From positions 5,022,001-5,086,000 of the forward strand of contig OY760427.1 of NCBI GenBank assembly GCA_963663495.1: a stretch of 64,000 nucleotides of DNA, read 5' to 3'. Positions 36,828 to 44,963 of the stretch are shown here, piece after piece. The translations under genes and the position numbers were made by a program. Source of the DNA: G963663495 sp963663495 (GTDB lineage: Bacteria > Bacteroidota > Rhodothermia > Rhodothermales > Bin80). Position 1 is the first letter of the stretch, and each line of letters opens with the position of its first letter. Under the pieces are notes generated by a model. That model did no database searches, had not been told where the DNA came from, and saw only the letters and a list, made by a program, of their open reading frames with translations.

Positions 36828-38105
36828 ATGGATTTTCGTCAAGGATCATACAAGGTCAAGGACCTTAGTCTTGCGGATGCTGGCAGGATGCAAATTGAGT
36901 GGGCAGAAAGCCGCATGCCGGTCCTTGCGCAACTGCGGGAGCAGTACACCGATACCAAACCTTTCACGGGCTACAAGATTACCGGTTGCCTCCATGTAAC
37001 CAAAGAGACTGCGGTGCTCGTGGAGACCTTTGCCGCCTGCGGTGCGGAAGTGGCATGGAGCGGTTGCAATCCCTTATCCACGAACGACGAGGTAGCAGCA
37101 GCGCTCGCGACTGCCGGCATCGAAATCTATGCATGGTATGGTCAGAGCGTAGAGGACTTCTATTGGAGCATTGATCGCACCATTGATACGCCGCCACACC
37201 TCACGTTGGATGATGGCGCTGATCTGATTTTTACGGTTCACCAGCGATTCCCTCATCTGGCAGATCATATAATCGGTGGTAGCGAAGAGACTACGACGGG
37301 CGTTCAGCGCTTGCGGGCCATGGCAGCAGATGGCAAGCTGCTATACCCTGTGCTTGCAGTTAACGACGCTGAAACGAAGTGGGACTTTGACAACGTGTAT
37401 GGCACCGGCCAGAGCACGCTGGATGGGATCCTTCGTGCTACCAGTGTCCTTATCGCAGGCAAGAATGTAGTCGTGGCAGGCTATGGACACTGCGGTAGAG
37501 GGGTTGCCATGCGCGCCATGGGACTAGGCGCCCATGTGATCGTCACAGAGATAAACCCGACTGCAGCTTTAAAGGCTACCCTGGAGGGCATGCGCGTCAT
37601 GCCGATGGACGATGCGGCCGGGATTGGCGATGTCTTCGTCACCGCCACCGGTATGAAGGATGTCATTTGCGGTCATCATTTTGAATCCATGAAGGACGGG
37701 GCCATCGTATGCAACACAGGACACTACGATGTAGAACTGTCTCTGACCGAGTTGGCCGCGATCTCCCGCAAGGACCGCGTGATCCGCCCCAACAACCGGG
37801 AGTACACACTGAGCGGGGGCAAGAAGATTTATGTGCTGGCTGATGGACGCCTAGTCAACTTGGCGGCGGCGGAAGGGCACCCCTCCGAAGTCATGGACAT
37901 GAGCTTCGCGAACCAGTTCTTTGCCCATCTTCACCTAGTCAGGGAATATGAAAACGGCAACGGTCTCCCGAATATGGTGGTTGACCTTCCTCGTGATATT
38001 GACCACCATATTGCTAGCCTGAAGCTGTCTACAATGGGCTTAGCCATTGATACGCTCTCTGAAGAACAAAGGGCTTACGCCACCGATTATTCGGCAGGCA
38101 CATAG
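36828..38105 (+). CDS. ahcY: adenosylhomocysteinase
   Basis: 425 residues; hydrolyses S-adenosylhomocysteine to adenosine and homocysteine, using bound NAD. Visible are TKPFTGYKITGCLHVTKET at the N-terminal substrate domain, the SWxxCNP-like AWSGCNPLSTNDEVAAAL, the NAD-binding GKNVVVAGYGHCGRGVAMRA, and the C-terminal HPSEVMDMSFANQF. The length is the short (non-plant) form. It follows the metalloprotease by 57 bp. With metK in the same run it supports the methyl cycle. Confidence 0.95.
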   Translation: MDFRQGSYKVKDLSLADAGRMQIEWAESRMPVLAQLREQYTDTKPFTGYKITGCLHVTKETAVLVETFAACGAEVAWSGCNPLSTNDEVAAALATAGIEIYAWYGQSVEDFYWSIDRTIDTPPHLTLDDGADLIFTVHQRFPHLADHIIGGSEETTTGVQRLRAMAADGKLLYPVLAVNDAETKWDFDNVYGTGQSTLDGILRATSVLIAGKNVVVAGYGHCGRGVAMRAMGLGAHVIVTEINPTAALKATLEGMRVMPMDDAAGIGDVFVTATGMKDVICGHHFESMKDGAIVCNTGHYDVELSLTELAAISRKDRVIRPNNREYTLSGGKKIYVLADGRLVNLAAAEGHPSEVMDMSFANQFFAHLHLVREYENGNGLPNMVVDLPRDIDHHIASLKLSTMGLAIDTLSEEQRAYATDYSAGT

Positions 38106-38149
38106 TCGGGAAGTGCAAATGGATGCTTACGCGGACTTGCACTTCCCGA
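38106..38149 (+). terminator. 13-bp perfect inverted repeat after ahcY
   Basis: TCGGGAAGTGCAA (38106-38118) and TTGCACTTCCCGA (38137-38149) are perfect inverted arms with an 18-nt loop, overlapping the ahcY stop by none (stop ends at 38105). There is no T-tract after it, so factor-independent termination is uncertain, but the position fits a terminator or 3'-end stabiliser. Confidence 0.5.
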
Positions 38150-38402
38150 GAGGACAGGTCCGCGCATCCATCCGTAACAACCAGGCTGCGATAGGCCGCG
38201 CCCCGATGTCAGCTCGAAGCAGACATCACCAACGCCCATGCAGGGCTCTGTCCTGACTGCAAGACACTTAGCTTGCGAGCGTACTCTGTTTGCGAGCGTT
38301 CTCTGTAGCTCAGTAGGCCCGCGCCCCACAGCGCATGTAGCTGCTCCGAGCTATGGAGAGCGTCCCGGCAAACCCGATTGTCGACGCCTCGGTGTTTAAT
38401 GA
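38150..38402. other. no supportable gene
   Basis: About 250 bp between the ahcY hairpin and tnpB copy 4. I see no gene. A TAGCTCAGTAGG run at about 38307 resembles a tRNA D-arm but no cloverleaf forms. Confidence 0.4.
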
Positions 38403-38415
38403 CATTGATAGGGAA

Positions 38416-39393
38416 TTATATAGGTGAGTAACCAACTGTACACAGTGAGGCACTAGTATCAATTTCACGGGTCATAGGGGAGGGTAACCCGAACGCCCCT
38501 CGCCGTGCAGAAGCCCCAATCCCGGAGGCCAGTATGTTTGCTGCCGCATTCAGGTCTGCATGATCCGCATGTCCACAGGACATACACGTGAATTTGCTCC
38601 ATGTCTTACGGTTACTCGCTTCTGTGTGCCCACACACAGAACACCGCTGACTGGTATAGGCAGCGGTAACCTTTATCACCTTGCGGCACTTATAGCCCAG
38701 CATCTGATCCAGCTGGCCCCAACCTGTTCGCAGTATCCCACGGTTGAGGCCAGACTTCTGTCTGACGTTTGTGCCAAAGCTCTCCATCGTCCCCTTAGCT
38801 GAACGTGTCATCGCTTTGATCTTCAGGTCCTCCAGTATCACCGTTGAGGAGCAATTGGCAATACTGCGACTTACCTGGTGGTTCGCATTCTTGAGGACGT
38901 TAGCACGCTTGCGCTGTATGCGGGCGATTCTATGCTTCCGCCTGTTACGACGGTTGGAGCCTTTCTTCTGTCTCGCCAGTCTTCGCTGATGCCGCTTCAA
39001 CTTGGCATCAAGACGCTTCGTATCCGGTTGTCTGATAATGCTTGTATCGCCCTCTGTGAAGACCATAGCGACTTGCCCGCAATTACGGTCAATGCCTACA
39101 GCACCGCCGGTATCCTCTATTACAGGTGCCTCCATCTTGTAGCAGATGACAGCATACCCTTTGCCGGCGTTCTTCTTTACAGTGGCTTTGACGGGTATAC
39201 CATCAGGGTACGGGTTGCCTCCCCGCCTGCGGAGCGCCGTATATCCCACTTTCGGGATATACAGCTTGCCATCCCGAACCCTTACGTTATCCGGGATCGT
39301 GAACGAAGGCGTACTACCACGTCTGGAATGGAATCTCGGTCTTCTCTTACCCTCCTTGAAGAATGCCTTCCATGCATCCGCCTGATATTTCAA
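38416..39393 (-). CDS. tnpB: TnpB copy 4, C-terminal reading frame (residues 92-416)
   Basis: 325 codons beginning with TTG (39391-39393). It holds the whole RuvC and zinc-ribbon part, including D of VGIDRN, E of VILED and D of HADLNAA. The TTG start is the codon of residue 92 in the unsplit protein, so nothing is missing relative to the intact form. It overlaps the stop of the N-terminal frame in ATTGA (TTG start, TGA stop), the pattern of translational reinitiation. Whether the two parts are made and assemble is unknown; it could equally be a plain frameshift pseudogene. Confidence 0.6.
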   Translation of the reverse strand: MKYQADAWKAFFKEGKRRPRFHSRRGSTPSFTIPDNVRVRDGKLYIPKVGYTALRRRGGNPYPDGIPVKATVKKNAGKGYAVICYKMEAPVIEDTGGAVGIDRNCGQVAMVFTEGDTSIIRQPDTKRLDAKLKRHQRRLARQKKGSNRRNRRKHRIARIQRKRANVLKNANHQVSRSIANCSSTVILEDLKIKAMTRSAKGTMESFGTNVRQKSGLNRGILRTGWGQLDQMLGYKCRKVIKVTAAYTSQRCSVCGHTEASNRKTWSKFTCMSCGHADHADLNAAANILASGIGASARRGAFGLPSPMTREIDTSASLCTVGYSPI

Positions 39394-39683
39394 TGTGTAT
39401 CTAACGACAATGTGTATCTAACGACACCCAAGGAGTATTCAGGTAGCCACTCGACCGTGCGGCGCAGCGCCGTAAACCGCTTCCCCAGCGAGAAGAAGCT
39501 TACCGAGGGCGGCTTCTCTCCAGCCTCTTTCGCTTTCTTGTACGCCTCGCTCTGCTCTGCGAGGATGGCATTCCACACAAACCTACACGCACCCGCTAAT
39601 TCAGCAAGGTGCTTGGCGTTACTCCGACTTCCGGGCAACAGCCTGTATGTGATATTGCGGTATGCACTATCCGTTTCGGGCAT
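39390..39683 (-). CDS. tnpB: TnpB copy 4, N-terminal reading frame (residues 1-91 plus short tail)
   Basis: 97 codons. It carries residues 1-91 of TnpB, then a 6-residue out-of-frame tail (SLDTH after the last shared Leu) and TGA. The break is caused by a tandem copy of TGTCGTTAGATACACAT (17 bp). The leader and start codon are as in intact copies. It shares an identical duplication with copy 6, so the event happened once, before the two copies separated. Substitutions such as TDSAYRN and HLAEL distinguish it from other copies. Confidence 0.6.
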   Translation of the reverse strand: MPETDSAYRNITYRLLPGSRSNAKHLAELAGACRFVWNAILAEQSEAYKKAKEAGEKPPSVSFFSLGKRFTALRRTVEWLPEYSLGVVRYTLSLDTH

Positions 39684-39973
39684 GGCACTGTGGTATATAA
39701 CTCCCTAATAGATGGAAATTATATAGCATGCGTACCCACGTGTTGAGTTATTTGAAATAATTGCAATCTTATTCGTGAAAAGCGGGAGCCGATTATGAAA
39801 TACTGGCGAAAGCCATCCTGTCCGCACCACCAAAGCACAGAAAGTAATTCCTGCGAAAACGCGTGGCACTCAGCCATATAACTCCCCATTGATACGCTCC
39901 GATATCGCCGCGAGTGACCGAGCACGCTTCGCGTAGAGTATGATCCTAGTTGGAACTTTCTGTTTCGAAACGG

Positions 39974-41035
39974 TCACCTTCCGGATCTGAACCTGTCAGA
40001 CCGGCGTGCCATCATAGCATCCAGTCTCTGTCTGTAGCCTGAGTATGACGGGTCCGACTCGCCTCTCAAAGGCCGGCGATCCGCATCCGCGAAGGCAGTG
40101 AGGTGGACGACCGTATCCTCGGCGACGAGCGCGCCGGCCACCACCCCATCGCCGACCACTCCCACATCCCGGCCAAGCCCGACCGCCGGGTGGTCGTCGG
40201 TGGTTCCAGCGAGGATCCGCTGGATGAATGCGTGTGCATCCCCATCAACTGAACTGTCGCTCTCCCGCCTCCTACCTCCGAGCGCATCAATCGCGTAGCT
40301 GCGCACGAGCTTGGGCAGAAAGGCCGCGAAGGTGACCGGCTGGTCGAAAAGGTCAAGTCCACAGCGACGGCCATCCGCGATGAAGACAGCGCCCACTTGG
40401 TCGGGAACGGCTTCCACGATATCAACATAGTCGTCCAGCGTCTCCTTATGGTGCTCGAACATTGCGCTCATTGCACGTGTGGGTGACGAAGCACGGAGCA
40501 CCGCGGCTTCCTCGTCAATCGAATTCCACACCTGCATCTGGTCTGAATGGCGGCTACCTCTGTCCCGGATGGCCTGCCGAACACTACCGAGCTTCTCCGC
40601 CCGACCACGCGCATTCTGGACGCGGTCCGTCACCCCGAAGTCGGGGTCGCTGTACGACCACCGGCCCGCCTCAACACACGACACAGGGATGATCGTGGTG
40701 CCCTTGGCCGGGATCAGCATGGTTAGGTTAGCGACGCGGTTCTGCTTGGCTCCGACAAGCTCTTCCCCATCAACGATCAGAACCGGGCGAGTCGCCCGGT
40801 TCTCAACGACGAGTTCGGGAACGCTTCCACCTTCCGATACTTCGCGGACGGTGACGAGCCCCCGATGAAGGCCCTGCTCCAAGAGCAAATAGCGCAGTGA
40901 GCTAGTCAGACCGGTAGTAAGAGGAAAAATGGTCAGATCCCGGTGAGGGGCCGGTTCTCCGAGCTTCAAGCTAGTGATCGCGGCCCGAAGGTGGCCCTCT
41001 GCTCCGCTGGACTCGGTAGTCTTGATATGGTCCAA
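39974..41035 (-). CDS. ARPP-1 (DUF6569) family protein
   Basis: 353 residues, no signal peptide or membrane segment. The characteristic ARPP-1 block is present near residues 35-125: DLTIFPLTTG, LVTVREVSEGGSVPELVVEN, LIVDGEELVGAKQNRVANLT, and GTTIIPVSCVEAGRW. The family is named from its genomic link to ADP-ribosylglycohydrolases and rhodanese-phosphatases; molecular function is not established. No ADP-ribosylglycohydrolase lies in this window. It is divergent from the MerR-type gene 105 bp away, which may regulate it. The stop is a few dozen base pairs from the tnpB copy 4 target duplication. Confidence 0.7.
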   Translation of the reverse strand: MDHIKTTESSGAEGHLRAAITSLKLGEPAPHRDLTIFPLTTGLTSSLRYLLLEQGLHRGLVTVREVSEGGSVPELVVENRATRPVLIVDGEELVGAKQNRVANLTMLIPAKGTTIIPVSCVEAGRWSYSDPDFGVTDRVQNARGRAEKLGSVRQAIRDRGSRHSDQMQVWNSIDEEAAVLRASSPTRAMSAMFEHHKETLDDYVDIVEAVPDQVGAVFIADGRRCGLDLFDQPVTFAAFLPKLVRSYAIDALGGRRRESDSSVDGDAHAFIQRILAGTTDDHPAVGLGRDVGVVGDGVVAGALVAEDTVVHLTAFADADRRPLRGESDPSYSGYRQRLDAMMARRSDRFRSGR

Positions 41036-41099
41036 TTTGACGCCTCCTGTAATGTTTGTTATGTTGGCAGTAGTAATCAGTAATAAACATAACGATTAT

Positions 41100-41128
41100 T
41101 TGACAGTAAGTCAACACTAGTTACTAGT
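41100..41128. promoter_or_regulatory. two adjacent dyads in the ARPP-1/MerR divergent region
   Basis: TTGACAGTAAGTCAA (41100-41114) and ACTAGTTACTAGT (41116-41128) are two short palindromes in the 105-bp AT-rich gap between the divergent ARPP-1 and MerR-type genes. MerR-type regulators bind such dyads across their promoter spacers; the TTGACA could also be a -35-like element. Assignment as the operator is an inference. Confidence 0.4.
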
Positions 41129-41140
41129 GCACGACAAAAT

Positions 41141-41896
41141 ATGGATACATCGGCGCCAAGCTATACGGTCGCGGATCTGAAGAAGGAGACCGGCTTCGAC
41201 CGGCGGACGATAGCCTACTATGTACAGGAGGGATTACTTCCGCGGGTCGGCCGGCGCGGTCCGGGGACGCGCTATCCGAAGCTGGTAAGGGACCGTTTGC
41301 TCTTCATTCGGCGCCTGCGTGATGCCGCAGACGAGGGAAAAATGCCCGCGCTGTTACTTAGCGATTTTCGGCAGTTCTTCAAGCAGGTGTCCCCTGCGCT
41401 GGTTGCACGGGTTGCGGACAGGCAGCTGGCGGTCACGGATGACTCGGTCTTGCCTGCGCTGACCGCCCTCCGACATTCCGGGAAACGGAGGGCGGCATTG
41501 CACGAGCGGGTTGATCGAATGGGGCTGGAAAGGAAAAACCCGAGAGCGGGTCCCAAGGAGTTGGCCAGGGAGTTTGCGAATCCAATGGACTATTCCATGC
41601 CGGCGCCGCAGGCATCTCCGCGCCGGGAAGCGGACCATGCGGAGCTACTTCACGCCATGTCCCCGGTGGACGAGGTCGATCTGGTGACACTGCTTTTGCG
41701 ACTTCAGGAGGTAGCCATCCTCAGGCGGCAGGATCCGACCCGATCAATGAAAACCTGGACCAGGATCAATATTTCGCCCGAGATCGTGCTCTCGGTCAGT
41801 TACCTCACGGAAGAAGACCGGCAGTTGGTGGCGCGGGTCCGCCGTGCGATGCGCAGGGCAGTATCTGACGAGACAACTATACCGCCTCGGCGATAG
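41141..41896 (+). CDS. MerR-type transcriptional regulator
   Basis: 251 residues. The N-terminal winged helix (about 8-75) shows TVADLKKETGFDRRTIAYYV and QEGLLPRVGRRGPGTRYP followed by LLFIRRLRDAADEGKM, the MerR DNA-binding pattern. The rest is unlike metal-binding MerR proteins and has no Cys pairs. It includes a helical middle and a C-terminal part ending LSVSYLTEEDRQLVARVRRA. The effector is unknown. It is divergent from the ARPP-1 gene and probably controls that shared promoter region. Confidence 0.7.
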   Translation: MDTSAPSYTVADLKKETGFDRRTIAYYVQEGLLPRVGRRGPGTRYPKLVRDRLLFIRRLRDAADEGKMPALLLSDFRQFFKQVSPALVARVADRQLAVTDDSVLPALTALRHSGKRRAALHERVDRMGLERKNPRAGPKELAREFANPMDYSMPAPQASPRREADHAELLHAMSPVDEVDLVTLLLRLQEVAILRRQDPTRSMKTWTRINISPEIVLSVSYLTEEDRQLVARVRRAMRRAVSDETTIPPRR

Positions 41897-42251
41897 ATCA
41901 ACACCGTTCCCGCAGATCTGACAGGTCCCACCGAACCGCTGATACGATGGTCGGCAGCGGTAGCCCGTGGCCTCCCAGTTTCGGGAAGCATACCGGCAAA
42001 TGGCCCAATATTCCGCATAGTCGCTGACCATCACGCCGGCGCCAATCCCCGGTCACCCAAGGGAATCGTACGAGCGTACCGCTCTTTCGGGAACTAGATA
42101 GGAACCCTCGCATGGCCGTTCCTGACCGCAGACTATTCCGCTCGGCAAGAAATGGCCCGGCCGTGCAACTTCCGCATCATCCTGCCTCCGGCCTCTGATA
42201 ATAAGATCTCGCGCTGCCGGTTTGAATATTCCTACGGAAAGTGCGCAGTGA
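41897..42251. other. no supportable gene
   Basis: 355 bp between the MerR-type gene and the IS21 end. A minus-strand frame here contains an isolated CQICG-like pair but has no recognisable context; it may be degraded sequence. Confidence 0.35.
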
Positions 42252-42420
42252 TTCCTGTGAAAGTGCGCACCCTTAATTGGGTGAATTCTGTTGCGTTTTC
42301 CGGGAAGGTTACTGTATCCTGTTCGGATAGATTTCGACGGACACAGGGTCGTATGGTTGGTGCTGGAGCTTTACGTCACGGTGGGATTAAAGCTGCTCTT
42401 TTTCACCATAAGAGAGCACT

Positions 42421-43831
42421 ATGCCCCGAGAACAAATCTCCATGCGAAAAATGCGAGACATACTACGTCTCCATCATGAGCTTCAGTGTAGCAACCGCAG
42501 TATAGTACGTAGCCTGCGTATTTCTGACCACACGGTGGGCAAGTATTTGCGCCGTGCGAAGGAAGTCGGACTGAGTTGGCCGCTGCCGGACGGCGTGTCG
42601 GATGCGGACCTTGAGGCGCGGTTATTTCCTGCGCCTGATGGTCCTGTGGTGCGTCAACGGGATCCGGATTGGGAAGAGATAAAGCGGCAGTTGGCCCGTA
42701 ACGGAGTCACCTTGCGGCTGTTGCATGAGGAGTACCGGGAAGCGAATCCCGGTGGGTACAGCTATAGCCGGTTCTGCCATTTATACCGTCAATGCATCGG
42801 CAGAAAGGATGTAGTGATGCGCTTTGAGCATAAGGCGGGCGAGAAGGTATTTGTGGACTATGCCGGCCAAACCATGCCCTATTATTGCAAGCATACCGGT
42901 CACGAATTCAAGGCCCAGGTTATTGTAGGTGCGGGCTGATACCAAGGCACGTCGGTATGCTCCAGACATTAACCCGTCCTATCAGGAGCTTACCGAGCAT
43001 TACGGGATAGGAATCTTCCCTGCACGCTCCAGAAAACCGCGAGACAAGTCTATTGCAGAGCTTGCCGTATTGACAGTAGAGCGACGTATTCTGGCGCCCG
43101 TGCGTGATCTGAAGCACTTCAGTATAGCGGAGCTGAATGCCTCCATAGCACCGTTGCTGGAGAAGCTCAATGATGCGCCCTTCCAGAAGCGTCCGCAAAG
43201 CAGGTGCAGCCAGTTTGAGGAACTGGACCTGCCTGCGATGCGCCCGTTGCCCGCACAACCCTACGTCTACCGGCTATGGAAGAAGGCCCGCCTCAACATG
43301 GATACCCACATTGAGGTGGAACAGAACTACTACTCCGTGCCCCACCAGTATGCACGCCAAAGCGTAGATGTTTGCATTAGTCCCCAGACTGTGGAAGTCT
43401 ACATCAAGGGGAAACGTATATGTTCACACATGCGATCCTACCGACAATCCCAATTCTGCACAACGTCTGAACACATGTCCAAAGGATATTTACACTGCCG
43501 ACAACGCAAATCAGTAACCCGCAAAGTCCGTCATATTGGTCCCCATGCGACGCAAATGGCTGATAAGATCCTGGAGTCACGGCCCATTCCAGAACAAGGA
43601 TGCTGTCGCATTTACGGTATCGTCCGTCTGTGCGACAAGTACGGTCCAGACCGGCCAGACCGGGTGAATGTGGCGTGCGGCATGCTGCTGGAGTTTGGCA
43701 GTACCAGCTATCGCGGCATTGTCAACATTCTCAAGAGTAGGCGCGATCTGGAACACACCGAAGAGCAGGAATCCGAGACCATACACCATGACTACATTCG
43801 CGGCCCGTCGTACTACGGCGAGTCCTCTTAA
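42421..43831 (+). pseudogene. istA: istA transposase, internal deletion
   Basis: Frame 1 (42421-42939) holds the N-terminal helix-turn-helix (LQCSNRSIVRSLRISDHTVG) and FVDYAGQTMPYY with the first catalytic Asp, then ends in VIVGAG. Frame 2 (42929-43831) resumes with TKARRYAPDINPSYQELTEHYGI and RKPRDKS, the Glu region, and the C-terminal part. Compared with IstA proteins about 50 residues are missing between the two, including the second catalytic Asp, and the frame is shifted. The transposase is therefore dead. Confidence 0.8.
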
Positions 43832-43860
43832 ACTTCTATACACTTCAACCCCTGAATCGT

Positions 43861-44460
43861 ATGCTACCACATCCCACACTCGACAAACTCGAACACCTTC
43901 GCTTCCACGGCATGGCGAAAGCGCTGCGGGAGCAGTTGGCCATGCCGGAGGCCGACCAGCTGAGCTTCATGGAGCGGTTGGGTCTTCTGCTTGACCGCTA
44001 AAGCACCGTTCGCGAGAACGCACGCATGCAGTCACGGCTGCGGCGTGCAAAACTCCGCCTCGACGCATGCATGGAAGACCTCGACTATCGCACCAGCCGC
44101 GGCCTGAGTCGTCAGCTCATGCTGCACCTTGCCTCGTGCAATTGGATCCGGGGGCATCAGAATGTCCTCATCACGGGTCCGACTGGTGTTGGTAAGAGCT
44201 TTATCGCCTGTGCACTTGCACACAAAGCGTGTCTTGAAGGCTTTACCGCTCGCTTCTTCCGGATGCCCCGCTTGCTCGAAGACTTGGCCGTTGCCCGCGC
44301 CGAAGGACGGTACCTGAAGCTGCTCAATACGTTGTCAAAGCTTGATGTGCTCGTGCTGGATGATTGGAGTCTCAAGCGTCTCAATAGCAGTCAGCAGGAA
44401 GACGTACACGAACTGCTTGACGACCGCGTCCAACGGCGTTCCACCATTACCATTGAAGGG
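43861..44460 (+). pseudogene. istB: istB helper ATPase, nonsense codon and lost C-terminus
   Basis: ATG at 43861 starts MLPHPTLDKLEHLRFHGMAK; TAA at 43999-44001 interrupts it at codon 47, where the family has an acidic residue (DRE). The frame continues in register with the Walker A motif LITGPTGVGKSFIACALAH and Walker B LDVLVLDDWSL. After VQRRSTITI (about 44455) the sequence no longer resembles IstB, so the C-terminal arm is lost. IstB loads the IS21 transposase; this copy is not functional. Confidence 0.8.
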
Positions 44461-44625
44461 CGTATCTATGCGAAAACAGACGGCCGATTTGTTCGGCCCT
44501 TCAAAGACAAAAAGTCCGTAAACTCGCCCCCGGACACCCTAAACATCCATGTCATCATTCCAGCCCCCATACATCCCTTGAGACTGCGCACTTTGGATAG
44601 GAATCGGTGCGCATTTTCACAGGAA

Positions 44626-44955
44626 TAAACATATTTCACCAGACACATACGATTGTAATGTGTAGTGAACAAAATAGGATGCAGGGTCTCCCCAAGAAAC
44701 TTCAATGTTAGCCGCCTTGGATGGTAGTGCGGGCAGCCCTACTTCTGCCAGTCCTGAGGTCGGAGCCGGTAATTGGGATACTGCCGCATACTGTTCGCAC
44801 TGACGGAACTTTTCCAGAGGCACTTAGCAGAACGACCGCACGCCCCCAGATGACAATCGCAGCCGAACAACATGTTGACCAGCATTCTGTTCAGGGTTGC
44901 GAGCATAACCACGATAATTCACGCAATGCGGCTCCCAAATCCAACATCCCAAATC
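44626..44955. other. unrecognised remnants before tnpB copy 5
   Basis: About 330 bp with only short frames. A minus-strand run (near 44660-44790, LPALPSKAANIEVSWGD) reads like protein but has no recognisable family. A short tandem repeat CCCAAATCCAACA (two copies, about 44934-44960) lies next to the element. Confidence 0.35.
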
Positions 44956-44963
44956 CAACAAAG

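Larger units (their letters stand above)
38411..39886 (-). mobile_element. tnpB element copy 4, with perfect 8-bp target duplication
   Basis: 1476 bp, tnpB on the minus strand. CATTGATA is repeated exactly on both sides (38403-38410 and 39887-39894), the expected result of a DDE-type insertion. The terminal inverted repeats are intact. It carries a 17-bp tandem duplication in tnpB that is also present in copy 6. The clean target duplication suggests the split form itself transposed here fairly recently. Confidence 0.9.
42252..44625 (+). mobile_element. IS21-family element, inactive
   Basis: Bounded by inverted repeats TTCCTGTGAAAGTGCGCACC (42252) and its near-reverse complement ending at 44625 (19 of 20 match). 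Further partial copies of the AAGTGCGCA repeat lie beside both ends, as is typical of the multiple terminal repeats in IS21. It contains istA and istB, both damaged. Confidence 0.85.

Noticed and set aside
38300..38345. TAGCTCAGTAGG resembling a tRNA D-arm
   Set aside because: No acceptor stem, anticodon stem or GGTTCGAATCC-type T-arm at the right spacing.
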